64,000 nt of DNA from contig OY720685.1 of the NCBI GenBank assembly GCA_963170755.1, positions 5,339,062 through 5,403,061 of the forward strand. Direction: 5' to 3'. Shown here in pieces: positions 22,301 to 33,471 of the stretch. The stretch is from Amphimallon solstitiale (lineage: Eukaryota > Arthropoda > Insecta > Coleoptera > Scarabaeidae). The translations under genes and the position numbers were made by a program. Numbering within the stretch: the first letter of the stretch is position 1; each line of letters starts with the position of its first letter. The notes under the pieces are model-generated. The model was given only the letters and a program-made list of their open reading frames with translations. It was not told the DNA's origin and made no database searches.

Positions 22301-23396
22301 ATGGAACTTAAGATTTGATTTTTTGTCAAATCACTTGGTTTAGAACAAACAAAAAATGACAAATGTTTATATGTATACCTACTTAAAAGGTAACATAAAA
22401 GTTTATCTATTGTTGTATGTGGATGATATAATTCTAGCTGGAAATAACAACTTGATGTTAGAAAAAATTAAAGCAGCATTAATGAAAGAATTGTCGATGA
22501 AAGACTTGGGAAAACTACGACATTTCTTAGGGATAAAAATAGAAAGAAACAACAATGGTATGTTTCTTAGTCAACCACTTTATACTAAAAATTTGTTAAA
22601 GCGATTTAATATGGAAGAGTGTCGATCCACAAGAACACCAATGGAGACTCACCCTTTAAAAGAAATGGAACCAAACGAGGACTGCATTATTGACAGAAAA
22701 CCATACAGGGAACTCGTCGGGTGCCTTATGTATTTGATGATAAACACTCGCCCGGACTTAAGTGCAGCAGTGAACATGTTCAGTAGATACCAACAGAACG
22801 CAAGTAGAACGCATTGGATCGGACTAAAGAGAATTCTACGATATTTAAAAGGAACCTCTAACTATGGATTATTTTATAGAAAACAGCAAACACCAGACCT
22901 AGTTTGTTACGCTGATTCCGATTGGGCCGGGGCTGTCGATAGAAAATCCACCTCAGGATATCTTATTGAAGTATTTGGCGCAAATGTGTGTTGGGCGACG
23001 AGGAAGCAATCTACGATAGCATTGTTTTCAACCGAAGCAGAATACATCGCCTTGGCAACCGCAGCAACGGAACTTCTGTGATTAAAGAGTTTACTAAAAG
23101 AACTAAAAGTACCAGTGCAAGAACCAGTAACAATGTTTGAAGACAATCAGTCATGCATTCATGTGCTACGAAAATGGGAACATAAAAGACTAAAACATGT
23201 GGATGTGAAGTATAACTTTATTAGAGATCTCTTCAACAACAGGGTTATTGATGTGCAGTATATAAGTACGAAGGAACAAAAGGCGGATATTCTAACTAAA
23301 GGACTGACAACACAGCCATTTGAATATCTGCGATATTATGCCGGAGTGGATAACTGTGAACTCGAAACCAACAACAAAATTGAGAGGGAGTGTTGA
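19394..23396 (+). pseudogene. Copia gag-pol polyprotein, multiply disrupted
   Basis: Domain order is copia-type. Gag starts at 19394 (MADSEKYKIPLFDG, then TGA at 19436), with a frameshift near 19625. A zinc knuckle CYYCGMIGHKRSDC (about 20118), protease DSGATEHLVDD (20311), pre-integrase HKRLGH, integrase with RCDNGREY and PAQNGVAERMNR, reverse transcriptase with LDVKNAFLHGHL and YVDDI, and RNase H with DSDWAG follow. Lesions seen are a 4-base duplication near 21381, a frameshift near 22340, and TGA in place of tryptophan at about 23079. The last frame ends at 23396. It cannot produce a full polyprotein without recoding. Confidence 0.92.
23382..23390 (+). promoter_or_regulatory. Copia polypurine tract
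   Basis: GAGAGGGAG is followed at once by TGTTGAAGAAAC, a typical copia LTR start. This lies 45 bp before the region shared with the 5' LTR, so the element's natural LTR may be about 176 bp. Confidence 0.65.
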
Positions 23397-23435
23397 AGAA
23401 ACAATTTTATGTTGGCAATAGATTTAAGACAGAAA

Positions 23436-23566
23436 TGTAATGTAGAATAAGTTGGTAATAGTTTATGTAACTAAATAAACGTTAAGAAGTTGCACGGGTT
23501 TTCTTTACTTTGATTTTCAAGAATAGATTAATTAAATTAAAGTAATTAAACTGGAAAACATTAACA
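23436..23566 (+). repeat. Copia 3' LTR (shared part)
   Basis: 131 bp identical to 19179-19309 and followed by the ATTAT target duplication. Confidence 0.93.
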
Positions 23567-23680
23567 ATTATTAACTGAAAAATAAAAATACAGAAACTGA
23601 AAGGCCGGAATTATGGGTTATGTTTTCTCTGTACATAAATGTATTGCATGAACTTGCGTGCACTATATTTTAGATTTGTA

Positions 23681-24196
23681 TTATTGAATTATATAGCCTA
23701 TTTTTAATATTTTCCATCTTCGTTTTAAAGACACCTAATATATTGAGCAAAATACTAAATATAGATGATATTTTTTACTTTCTTATCCGTAGTATAAGGA
23801 AGTATTGTGATGATGAAAATGTTCCACCTCGAGATTTTTACAGATGTCCACGTTTTGAAGTCCCCTGATACCAAAAAAGTAGTTTTTAAAAAATGTCTGT
23901 TTGGCTGTGTGTCTCTTTGTCTGTGTGTCTCTCTGTGACCACGATAGCGGTCAAACCGCTGTAGATATTTATTCCAAATTTTGTATTTACGTATATAATC
24001 TCCATCTATAGATCTGATTAGTTTTTCAGTAAAATCGGTAGACCTGAAGTAGTAGTTTACTTCAGTGAAAAAATCGAATTTTACTACGTATAAGAAAGTA
24101 AAAAATATCATCTATATTTAGTATTTTGCTCAATATATTAGGTGTCTTTAAAACGAAGATGGAAAATTTTAAAAATGGGCTATATAATTCAATAAT
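23681..24196. repeat. Long inverted repeat built on hAT copy 1 sequence
   Basis: Arms of about 112 bp (23681-23792 and 24084-24196) are near-perfect reverse complements. The left arm is hAT copy 1 interior continuing from 23567. The spacer, 23773-24107, is a repeat beginning TTACTTTCTTAT that also occurs at 61874-62575 and nearby. The second arm repeats hAT sequence backwards, so the structure looks like an inverted duplication centred on a MITE. Confidence 0.8.
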
Positions 24197-24780
24197 ACTG
24201 TTCCGGTTTGCCGGAAGTGTTCTTTATTTAATTAATTTTACTGTTGCTTCTTTACTTTGGATGTGTCTGTATATTCACATTTATTTACGTGGTATTATTG
24301 TAACTCTAAAATTTTTACAAAATCCATTTTATTGCACTCAAACAATGCTATTTACAACATATAAACTTTACTATATTTAAATTACCTCAGTTCTCCGAAG
24401 GTAATTATCCCTCGCTTTAGAGATTTTGTACACCTTTTGTTTACAACCTTGGAAAATCCGAATATATATCATGTAAATATCTATTTCAAGCTAGGGTTGC
24501 GCATCGAAAGCAAAACATCGATGTTTGATATTAAATACAATCTATCGATGTCTTCGATATATCGTACAAAAAACATCGATACATCGGAAAAAAAATTCAT
24601 ATTATTTAGAAATCCCAAAAAATATGCATTTACCATTCAGCTAACTAAATTCTATACAGTCAGTGGTAATTTATATATTTTTAATTAATTGCAGAGTAGG
24701 TAGGTAGTCAGTAGTAACTTTATAGTTGTTAGTTTTTCTACACTATCAATTTTTTCACCAAGATTTTAGCATGCTTTTAG
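24197..24780. other. AT-rich stretch with ATCGAT-rich repeat
   Basis: No gene. From 24491 a hAT-like start AGGGTTGCGCATCGA is followed by several ACATCGATG motifs, suggesting an old non-autonomous element cut by the P-like insertion. Confidence 0.4.
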
Positions 24781-24985
24781 CAAAGATTAGAGAATACTAA
24801 AGATGCGACGCTCGAAAAAGGAACTACATTTGTAGAGTAGGATAGAAAACATTCCAATTTAAAGGGACTGAACATAAACAAAACATGTACACATAACCTA
24901 GCCAGCGGACGCAATTTGCTTTATACTGTTTAGTCTGTTTATTGTAATTATTATTGCATTTGAGTTGGTCGTATTTCGTAATTAT

Positions 24986-25211
24986 GTTTATCGCCAACCG
25001 TCAGTAAAGCGATGCGTTACCGTAGCGTTTGACGGAGGTAAACAAACACTTTATCGTACTGTACAATAAAGTACTTTACCTGCCGCTAATATCTCTCAGT
25101 GCAGCCATGACAGATGACTTTAAACATAAACCGTTTGTCACTGTCATAAACTGTCAAAAGTTATTATATCTTTATTTCTTAAATTAACAATTTTCACGGT
25201 TGGCGATAAAA
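24986..25211. repeat. Short foldback element within the P-like transposon
   Basis: TTTATCGCCAACCGT at 24986-25000 is repeated perfectly inverted at 25197-25211. TCAGTAAAGC/TCAGTAAAGT copies recur inside and just beyond the right arm. Non-coding, MITE-like. Confidence 0.6.
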
Positions 25212-25422
25212 TTTTGTATGCACCACGTCAGTAAAGTACCTTTACCGAACACGTCTGTTACTCGCCGCGCTCGCTTCACTCGCTTGGCTCGTAAATCAGA
25301 CTCGTTCGATAAAGTATCACTTTACTGACTTGTTACATAAATAACTATTATGATACCAAAACAAATTGGACAAATGTGTGCATATATACTCGTATACTGT
25401 AAAAATTATTTTTGTATAATAT

Positions 25423-25690
25423 CTAAGGATGAAAAATTACATTTCTTTAGATTTCCTAAAGATCATATGTAAGTAAACCAAAAAGTTATCAAGAATCTTC
25501 CTATTTTTTCGCCTTTCAGTAATAATATTAATTCATATTGGAGTTGTCAAAAATAGGTGCAAGCATGTGGAAAATATGATTTATCAACAAAGATTCCTTA
25601 GAATTGTATACAAAGTATCGTCTGTTACCACTAGCTATGCCATATGATTTTTCATACAGAGTGCACTTTAGAAACAATATGTAATAATTA
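25423..25690 (+). pseudogene. THAP-domain relic with an intron-like gap
   Basis: A frame reading DEKLHFFRFPKDH (25428-25470) resembles the THAP motif in the intact gene at 27964. It is followed by GTAAGT and, after about 50 bases, TTTCAG. A degraded block with VQACGKYDLST and YRVHFRNN then corresponds to the second half of a THAP domain, with the zinc cysteine replaced. It is an old second copy of the element's THAP exons. Confidence 0.55.
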
Positions 25691-27963
25691 TGCAATTAAC
25701 AATAAACACTTAAGTAAAATTTTTTTTTATAGCTGAACCAATTCCATCATGTTCAAGATATGCTATTAAGTTAAGAGAAAGGGAAGTGAAACGGAAAACA
25801 CAGGTCACAAAAAGATCAAAGTTATTTCTGAAATTTTCTAATAACGAGTTTAAAAATTCACTAAGTATGAATAGGAAATTAAGTATATTAATGAATATAT
25901 AGATATCGAAACATGTCACATAGATATCGAGACTTTTTACACAGGTATTGAGACATGCTAGAAATGAAGCAGCCTATATTTACGTATATGTGTCCTGCAA
26001 ATTTATTTATTTCCACCTATCTTCATTAAATTCTATGTAATAGCATATCCGACTAAAACCAAATCAGTAAGAGGAACCAGATAATGTATAAATAATTAAC
26101 TTCGTGACATCAAAGAAACTTTTGATTTTATAGATGACTTGCAGAAAGTTCAACTTAGAAAGCACGCAACAAGAAAATAAAATATAAGATAGATGTAAAT
26201 ATTGTTGGTGATACAATAAATTTATTATTATTATTAAATTGTTATAGTATGTAAATATTTGTTTGTATAATAAATTATTCATTATTGTCTCAGCATTTCA
26301 TTGCCTACCTTTTTAAATGTACATGTTTCAAATATATATTTCTTTATTTTCCGATCACATTTAACATATTGCTGTGACAACATATATTTGTGGGTATTAC
26401 CACAAGTTGGGTATAGTCTTTTGTATATGCTGTACTCTTAAAATTATTCTTTATACACCAAAAACTTATAATTGGTTTTGTATTTCATTTTATATTGTTG
26501 AAGCATGTACTTAATGACTATTGTGGGTTCTGGCAATGTATGTGGTTCCTTCTCCTTCACTGGTGATCTTTCTCTTGCTCATAATAGGGAAGAGGTAATA
26601 GTTTTGTTCAAAGAAAAACTGTATGTCTATACAACATAATCATATACCTTTTATTTTTGTAATTTATAGATTCAAAATAATTTTTACATACACCTTTATG
26701 CTCTAAACAAAATACATAATTGAAAATGCTCATATCATTTATACCTAATGTCGGTTGTAATGTATGTAAATCTTTTATTTATTTATTTATTATGCTAAAC
26801 AAAATAAATATTTATCCTGTAAATAAATAAATGTAAACTTTTATTGTACATTGATGGTGATATTTATCGATGTAATTATATTTATATATTGGCTTCAATT
26901 AATTGCCTTAGACAACCATTTGCACGTGTTGTATCTAGCTCTTAATCTTTGCCTTGTGAAACTTTAATTAATTATTAGCCTAACTTGAAAGAGATTAATG
27001 ATGCCTAGACAATACGATGAAGAAAATACTCATTCGCACGTAGCATCTCTCCAACTGCCCAACACCATTAGTCCTATTTTTTTGTAATTCCAACTTTATG
27101 AATTAAAAGAAAACCTTACAGGATAATATATTTGCTTATCTATATTGTCCAACATTACATTGATTAATCATTTGCACGTAAAAACCAATGTCTGTCTAAC
27201 AATTTCTATAACTTCTTTTTAAAAAAAAAACTTACTTGCTATCTTTTAATATTTCATCAAAATGTTCATTTTGAATGTCCATATTGAACGTTTCAAGTGA
27301 ATTTAAATATATATTAAATAAAAGAAGAATTATTATGAATAAACGTGATAAAGAAATAATGAAAACTACTATTCTACAATGTAACAATTATTTTTTTAAA
27401 GCGTCTTATTCTTTCGGAGTTGAAATCAGAAGTCCCTTCTTGTCGAATCTTGTTTCTTATTTATAGCGGCAAAAAAACTCTACGTTGACCATTGCGCCCT
27501 CTAGTCCATATTTTAGGTTGGCATTGGAATACGCGTTCCAGTGAAGTCGCTGCCCGCATGTTGCCGTCTTGATACACGCACACATACACATACCGTTCTG
27601 ACCATGGTACAAATATATAAGGTATGCTACAACTTTGACTCAAATTCGCCTATTTCTGCGCTGGATGCAATTTCGTCATATGTGTTGCGTCATCCATCAC
27701 ATGTTTGTAGTTTTGAGTTTGTGCTTTGTTTATATTTAGATTTCGAAGAGTTATATCCGATTATATCGTATTTTGTGTCATTATAATTATTATTTTATAT
27801 GTTTAGTGTAGTTATTAAGATTTGTGAATATTTTCATTAAGCCAAAGACTTTTAATTTGATTTATTTAGAACTTAAGAAGAGGTTATAACATAGAAGGTA
27901 ATGAGTTTATTAAATATTGTATTATAAAGCAATACATTTGCCTCTACCTTTAGCTCATCTAAT
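25691..27963. other. AT-rich left half of the P-like element
   Basis: Mostly non-coding with many A/T simple runs and an ATT microsatellite near 26223. The last 400 bases are less AT-rich and are the likely promoter and 5' leader of the transposase gene. No splice donor was chosen. Confidence 0.4.
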
Positions 27964-28111
27964 ATGGTAAGCTGCTGTGTCTTGAGCTGCAAAAGCAGGT
28001 CAGAAAACACTCGAGGAAGGAATATTAAATATTTTCGTTTTCCTAAAGATCGAAACTTATCTCAGCAGTGGATACAAGCCTGTGGTAGAAGGATAAAAAA
28101 CACAAGAAATC
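27964..28111 (+). CDS. P-like transposase exon 1: THAP zinc finger, first part
   Basis: Begins at ATG 27964, MVSCCVLSCKSRSEN, with the CCVLSC cysteines and the FRFPKD and WIQACGR blocks of a THAP (C2CH) DNA-binding domain. It ends at C|GTAGGT, one base into a codon. THAP domains recognise the element ends in P transposases and in THAP9. Confidence 0.8.
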
Positions 28112-28167
28112 GTAGGTTTTGTATTTGGACGTATTTGTGTACCTTTTAATGATGTTATTATTTACAG

Positions 28168-28354
28168 ATTATATATGTTCACTTCATTTTGCAAGAGACG
28201 CATATGAGAAGTGGTATTTAGATAATCGACAGATGAGAGAGAAATATATAAAATCGTACCAAATACTTCATAAAACAGCTGTTCCCACATTGTATATACA
28301 TACACATAGTGAAGCTGCTGTAAATTACTCGACTTTACAACCATCAACATCAAG
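28168..28354 (+). CDS. P-like transposase exon 2: THAP zinc finger, second part
   Basis: After a 56-bp intron ending TTTACAG the frame continues YICSLHF, supplying the C-x2-H-F of the THAP domain. The remaining residues are a linker. It ends at AG|GTAACA with two bases over, matching exon 3. Confidence 0.8.
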
Positions 28355-28589
28355 GTAACAGATATGAAATAACGCATGAGTGTACTTACTTTTAAATTAT
28401 TTAGTATACAGAGTAGGATGTTGCAGAGGAAGAATGTTAATCTGTAATACGTACCTTCATATAATCACTACTTATACTGTATTTAAAAAAATACAAATAA
28501 ATTTGTTTGTATGAAGCAATGAACCTAATAATAACCTATGTATTATATGCCAATGTAAAAAGTATTACCTATTTAATGAATTATTACAG

Positions 28590-28688
28590 TTATTCCATCA
28601 ATCCATCGGAAGAAATCGACCTGTTACCTCCAACTGTAGAAGATACAGAAGTAACATTCTCTATGCCAAAAGAAGATTCCTCAACAAG
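28590..28688 (+). CDS. P-like transposase exon 3: linker
   Basis: 99 nt between TTACAG and GTAAGG. It is acidic, with SEEIDLLPPTVEDTEV, in frame with exons 2 and 4 by phase. Confidence 0.65.
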
Positions 28689-28937
28689 GTAAGGAAAAAT
28701 TTAACTCGTTAGTGGAGTTGTCAAAGCATAGTTATTATGAAAAGAGTTGTATTCAAATAAGCTGTCAAATTAAAAGCTCAAAATGTTTTAAATAGTCTTG
28801 TAATGTTGAAGTGGTGTGCAATGTAAAAATACTTAAAGAAATTGCTGTTTCATACTTTTAACAAATAAATAAGGTTAGCAATACTACCTTACCATGTTTA
28901 ATAAACAAAGCATTCTAATTTTAATAATTTGTTCTAG

Positions 28938-29033
28938 TTGTTCTATTGTTCCCGAGGAAAGAAGAAACCAAACATGCGAAACAGAAAAATATTGTGAAGT
29001 AGCATTTACAAAACCTGGAGCTTTTTCATTTAA
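28938..29033 (+). CDS. P-like transposase exon 4: linker
   Basis: 96 nt between TTCTAG and GTAAAT. It encodes SCSIVPEERRNQTCETEK and a short tail. Splice phases agree on both sides. A TA microsatellite starts in the following intron. Confidence 0.6.
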
Positions 29034-29695
29034 GTAAATATATATATATATATATATCATTAATGATGTAATTTATAATAATAATAATAATAATAATATT
29101 TATTCAATGTAATAAAATCATTACATGAAAAGTCAAAATATACAGACAAACAAATTAAAATTGTATATCAATAAAATTATTATTCAAATATTCATTGATT
29201 GAATAAAAACTTTTTGTCAGTAAAAATTTTGATATTTTACTTAAAAAAGTATAGCATTCATTGTCTGTAATATAATCTGTAAGGGAGAATGATCATTGTT
29301 ACATATGATATTAAGGAATTACAGAAAGAAAATTATCGATTTTAATCATTACCTTCACATTAATACCTATTTTCATATGCCCGAACAGTACACAAATCAG
29401 TCTTACTTATTTAATTATTCTATATACTTCTTATTTGATACATATTACTATATACCTATGTTCCATTTTTACTGAAATGCTTGGCCATAAGCTGTTATGT
29501 AAGTAATAATGTTGTAGACTTTATTGATTAAGATTATGGTGTATAATAAATAATTTGAATATGCTAAAAACAGTAATTCTGTAATATATATTTTAATATG
29601 CATTTTTTTAAAAATGAAACAAATCAAGTTTGTGAAAGATAGTATAACGAATGATTTATGTATTGAGCATTTCTAATTTTGATTTTATAATGCAG

Positions 29696-31025
29696 ACCAT
29701 CTACTTCAACCGAAAACCCTGAAGACACACTATCACATTGGAAGGAACAATATTTTCTATCGCAAGGGAAAATACAGACCTTACAGGAAAAGGTGGCCTA
29801 CCTCACTGAAGAAATATGTCACCTCAATAGAATTTTAGAGAAATATTTTACACCGGGGCAAATACGACTAATAAAATCAAAGACAAAAATGAAGGCAAAA
29901 TGGACTGCTGAAGATATTTCCTCGGCAATTTCGCTTCGAAGCGTAAGTCCTAAAGCCTACAGATATTTAAGAACTACCAGAGAATATCTACTGCCAGGCT
30001 TATCAACCTTAAGGAAGTGGGCGACAAGTTTGGAATTGAAACCAGGTATTCTGGAAGAGGTTTTACTAATTATGAAATATAAGGCAAATGAGTATACCGA
30101 GCGCGACAGATTGTGTGTACTTTCTTTTGACGAGATGTACGTCTCTAATGAAATATGTTTCGATCGCAAAAGGGAACAGGCTGTAGGACCGCACAAAACA
30201 GTGCAAACCGTTATGGTACGTGGCTTGTTTTCGGCATGGAAGCAAGTAATATACTATGATTACGACTGTGGTATGTCGGTAGAAGTCCTCCGAAATATTA
30301 TATGTAAATTAGAAGTAATACAGTACACTGTTGTAGCTGTTGTTTCGGATCTAGGACCTGGAAACAGAAAATTATGGAAAAATATGAAGGTTGGTGTAGC
30401 TGTCGATGAAAGTGAATCCTTCACTCATCCATCTGATGAAGGGAAAAAGATTTTTGTATTTGCTGATGTGCCACATTTAATCAAATTGATTAGAAATAAT
30501 CTTTTTGATCATGGGTTCACCATAAATAATACAAAGATCACGAAGGAGCCCTTTCAGAAATTGGTTGACCTACAGGAAGGTGACTTGAAACTTGCCCATA
30601 AGCTTACACAGGTTCACATCGATGTAATTGGCAACCAAAGGCAGAAAGTAAAATATGCTGTGCAATGTCTCTCACGTACAGTGGCGCTAGCGATAAGGTG
30701 GTGTGTGGTGAACATAATTTAATGCCAGATATTGCATGCACTGAAATTAGTGACATAATTAATATCATTAACGATTGGTTTGATTTGTTCAATACTCAAA
30801 CCAAATTTGATATTGCTGCCAATGCATATGGTGTTGATATTGAAAACCAACTGGATAAAATAGAAAAAATGACTAAATTAATACAAAATATAAGAGTCGG
30901 TACAAGAAAAAGTTTAATGTTTTTTCAAAAAGTTCTGACAGTTCTCCACTCACTAAAACGTCAACATATCGCAAATTGTTTTCTTATTCAAAAAGTCTTT
31001 TCTGCATCGCACAGCATTTCCAACG
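29696..31025 (+). CDS. P-like transposase exon 5: coiled coil and RNase-H core, one frameshift
   Basis: After ATGCAG the frame gives a coiled-coil-like segment (LQEKVAYLTEEICHLNRILEKYF), then the P-element core with SFDEMYV, VVSDLGPGN and FADVPHLIKLIRNNLF, matching THAP9 and Drosophila P transposase. The frame breaks near 30700 in a GGTGGTGTGTGGTG run (stop at 30722). It continues in another frame as GEHNLMPDIACTE and the family's DWFDLFNTQTKFD to a probable donor (GTAGGT) at 31026. The C-terminal exon with the last acidic residue was not identified. It is otherwise well preserved, so it could be a recently silenced transposase or, if the frameshift is an assembly error, an active or domesticated one. 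Confidence 0.8.
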
Positions 31026-32219
31026 GTAGGTTTATTCTTATTGCTAATACCATCCTTCTTTGTATTCGTCAATGAACCTATTGCCTTGTTCATTGTTCGA
31101 TACATATTTTTTCTTTCCATTTATTAATGTCAATTTCACTTTTCTTTTAGCTGGATTGCGACTTGGTAAAATGGGAAACATGTTGGAAATAACTATTATT
31201 TTTCTTCCCGCACTGCCTGTACCTGGAGGACACGTTTGTTTCTTCACTGTTTCTCTGTCCTCTATCCATAATCTTTCTATTGGTAAAATGTCGATCTGCA
31301 ATAAACTTTACACAAGTTTTATATATTTTTTTTTTTTGTAGGTCATGAAACTGTACACGTCTGTTTCCAGTCTCTGAAGCATTGTGTTACAAACAAATCA
31401 TAAACACATATACTTTTTATTTATGATATCAGCTACCTTTTAATACAAAATGTTATTGCTGATCGTTTTTACGTTTTACATATTTTTATATCCTTTTCTT
31501 AGTCTAGTTATAAGCTAAGGTAAATTTTATCTTTTAATACAATTTAATTCTTAAACTCTTTCATAAAATTTTACTGCTTTATGCATGCAAATCATAATGA
31601 TTTACTTATTTATATTTCTTGCATATCGTATTTCATCTTTTTCATGATATATAAACCATACATCTTGTGTAATCTTTTACAAAAGAAATATATTACTTAT
31701 ATTTATTTTGTCTTTTATTTCATATTTATTTAATAAATTTTTATTCTACATTTTTCACTATTTATTTGAATAATAATAGTTTTTAAATCACTTTTGTATA
31801 TTGACCATGTGTATGCAACTTTGTATACATCCATGTAATTTTTGTTGCATATTTTACTCAATAATATTTATTTTATTTCAAAACTTAAACTAATCCTTAA
31901 GGCTATTCTTATTTTATAAACTTGCGAGTTCACGGCAATATGTAACACATATACACTTAATATTCTCTAAACATTTATTTTCTTATAATAATATTTTATA
32001 TTCTTATAATATGTAATTATTCCACATATAATTTGTATTTCTATTTTACAATATTGCGAATCCATACATTTATTTCTATGACAGAAGAATTTTAAAATCT
32101 GTTCTGTTTAAAATTCCCGCACTTCTACATTCCAATTTAAATGTCCAAGGTCACTGAAAATTTGAGTAAGAGATCAAAGGTTCCGATCGAAGCGTCGTAT
32201 CTTTATTCTCTAATCTTTG
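31026..32219. other. 3' part of the P-like element
   Basis: Contains a possible last acceptor (TTCTTTTAG at about 31142-31150) but no recognisable transposase C-terminus. Then follow about 900 bp of AT-rich non-coding sequence down to the right inverted end. Confidence 0.45.
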
Positions 32220-32226
32220 CTTTTAG

Positions 32227-32809
32227 GTGAATTAGTAGTACCAATAGTGCAAAAGTACGAAATAAAAAAAATAATAAATTTACCCAAGATTTGTGTTTGA
32301 TATTGAATGTTAAAATTAACTGCACAAGAGCTGCAAAAGAAAATAAATAATTTAGGCACACAATTCTTTCAAGAAGTATCAAATTAACGTCATTCTTAAC
32401 AATATTCTAAAATGGAATGTTTTCATTTTACACAGTTGGCAAAAAACTTTATAACATGAATTTTGCTAGAAATCACTAAAAAGTTGAATAAGTTGAGAAG
32501 AAAAACAGAACATGTTCTAATTCAACAAGTTCTTTGTCAACAAATTGATCATTGATTAAGTCCACTTGACAAGTGTAATACACGACTTGTCGTCAATTTT
32601 AACTTGATCTGGTTCTTGGTCAAAAAATTGATAAGTGTAATAGAGCCTTAAGCGTGGTACATAATCAATAATTATTATAAATAGGAAAAGTAATTACTTG
32701 GTAACTTTATTACAAATAACTACTAAAATAGAATAATGGTAATAAATAAGTATGTATAATCTTCCATAATTTAAACTATTTTGTGTGGTAATATCGTTTT
32801 TGTACTCAC
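32227..32809. other. AT-rich stretch right of the P-like element
   Basis: No gene was seen. A CACTTGACAAGTG palindrome at about 32561-32573 sits among repeats of TTGATCA-type sequence, probably remnants of an unclassified repeat. Confidence 0.4.
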
Positions 32810-32876
32810 CGCCTGTAAAGTGACATTTGGCGCATGTGTGGCTCGACTGCGAAATACGTTTTCCCGGTCGAGGCGA
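32810..32876 (-). CDS. Candidate isolated 67-nt exon
   Basis: A GC-rich segment between a strong acceptor (CAATTTTTACAG) and a strong donor (GTGAGTAC) on the minus strand. All three frames are open; one gives GKRISQSSHTCAKCHFTG with a C-x2-C-H motif. It lies on the same strand as both PRDM9-like genes and between them. The product is not recognised, and chance splice signals remain possible. Confidence 0.35.
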
Positions 32877-33157
32877 CTGTAAAAATTGAAAAAACACTGG
32901 CACTTTGGGACACTTAAAAAAAAAAATCTAACTTGGTAGTAATAAAATTTAGTCTATAAAATACTACTTCTCTCCACTATTCTTCACTAAAAGTTGGAGA
33001 AATAGGAGTAATAATTAAAAATTCTTCCAAAAAAAAATTGAGGCGCCATCTATTTGATGACATTTTAAGCGACATCTTAAGCAAGATTCAAGCGCCATCT
33101 ATTTGAACCACATCGACATTCATATTGGCAGTTCGGAATTGTTTGTATTTAAACCAA
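32877..33157. other. Short intergenic stretch with GCGCCATCTATTTGA repeats
   Basis: Two direct copies of GCGCCATCTATTTGA (about 33042 and 33091) in AT-rich sequence. No gene. Confidence 0.5.
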
Positions 33158-33471
33158 AGACGTCTTTTTCTGTTGAAATGTGTTCAAACTGGTTCAACCT
33201 GTTTTAAAAGAGGACATTTTCGTGTTGCAACGGTGACGTCATACACGACACCGGTTAAACCAGTTTTGAAACGATTTTCCAATGTGTTTCAATCATTCTA
33301 TCTCTGTTTGTTGACGTTTTGGTGTTTTCAAAACACAAATAACATAACCTTACTGATAGATGTCACGTGAACGTTTTAAAACTGGTGCATTTTTGTGATA
33401 AAATTGATGACGTTGCGATCGCAACAGTTTCAAAACGTTTTCGAAACTGTTTCATCATCAAAAAGACGTCT
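33158..33471. repeat. Foldback element with AGACGTCT ends
   Basis: AGACGTCTTTTTCTG at the left and CAAAAAGACGTCT at the right are inverted. Sub-terminal GTTTCAAAACG-type motifs recur several times. It is about 314 bp and non-coding; a MITE is likely. Confidence 0.55.

Larger units (their letters stand above)
19179..23566 (+). mobile_element. Copia element with identical 131-bp LTRs and 5-bp TSD
   Basis: LTRs 19179-19309 and 23436-23566 are identical by eye, start TG and end CA, and are flanked by ATTAT (19174-19178, 23567-23571). The primer-binding site GGTTATGACCC follows the 5' LTR, as in copia elements primed by an initiator-tRNA fragment. The element is inserted in hAT copy 1. The coding region carries several stops and frameshifts although the LTRs show no divergence. 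Confidence 0.95.
24781..32219 (+). mobile_element. P-element-like transposon with THAP-type transposase gene
   Basis: Inverted ends CAAAGATTAGAGAATA (24781) and TATTCTCTAATCTTTG (32219), with partial similarity for about 50 bp more, are flanked by CTTTTAG on both sides (24774-24780 and 32220-32226). P elements usually give 8-bp duplications, and 7 matching bases fit this with one change. The interior holds the spliced THAP/P transposase gene at 27964-31025 and an older THAP-like relic near 25430. The boundaries are inferred from these repeats. At about 7.4 kb it is large for the family, so other insertions are probably included. Confidence 0.7.

Noticed and set aside
24491..24600. ATCGAT-rich block as a regulatory array
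   Set aside because: More likely subterminal repeat of an old hAT-like element; no gene start is near.
31044..31341. Overlapping frames on both strands after the P-like core
   Set aside because: Neither resembles a transposase C-terminus; they lie over an intron-like pyrimidine tract and look like chance frames.
24781..32219. hAT as the class of the THAP element because of its roughly 8-bp target duplication
   Set aside because: The encoded core has P-element/THAP9 blocks (SFDEMYV, DVPHLIKLIRNN) and a THAP domain, not a hAT transposase.
32810..32876. Cytochrome c heme motif (CAKCH) in the small exon
   Set aside because: Only five residues match in a 67-nt segment that is open in all frames; no other cytochrome feature is nearby.
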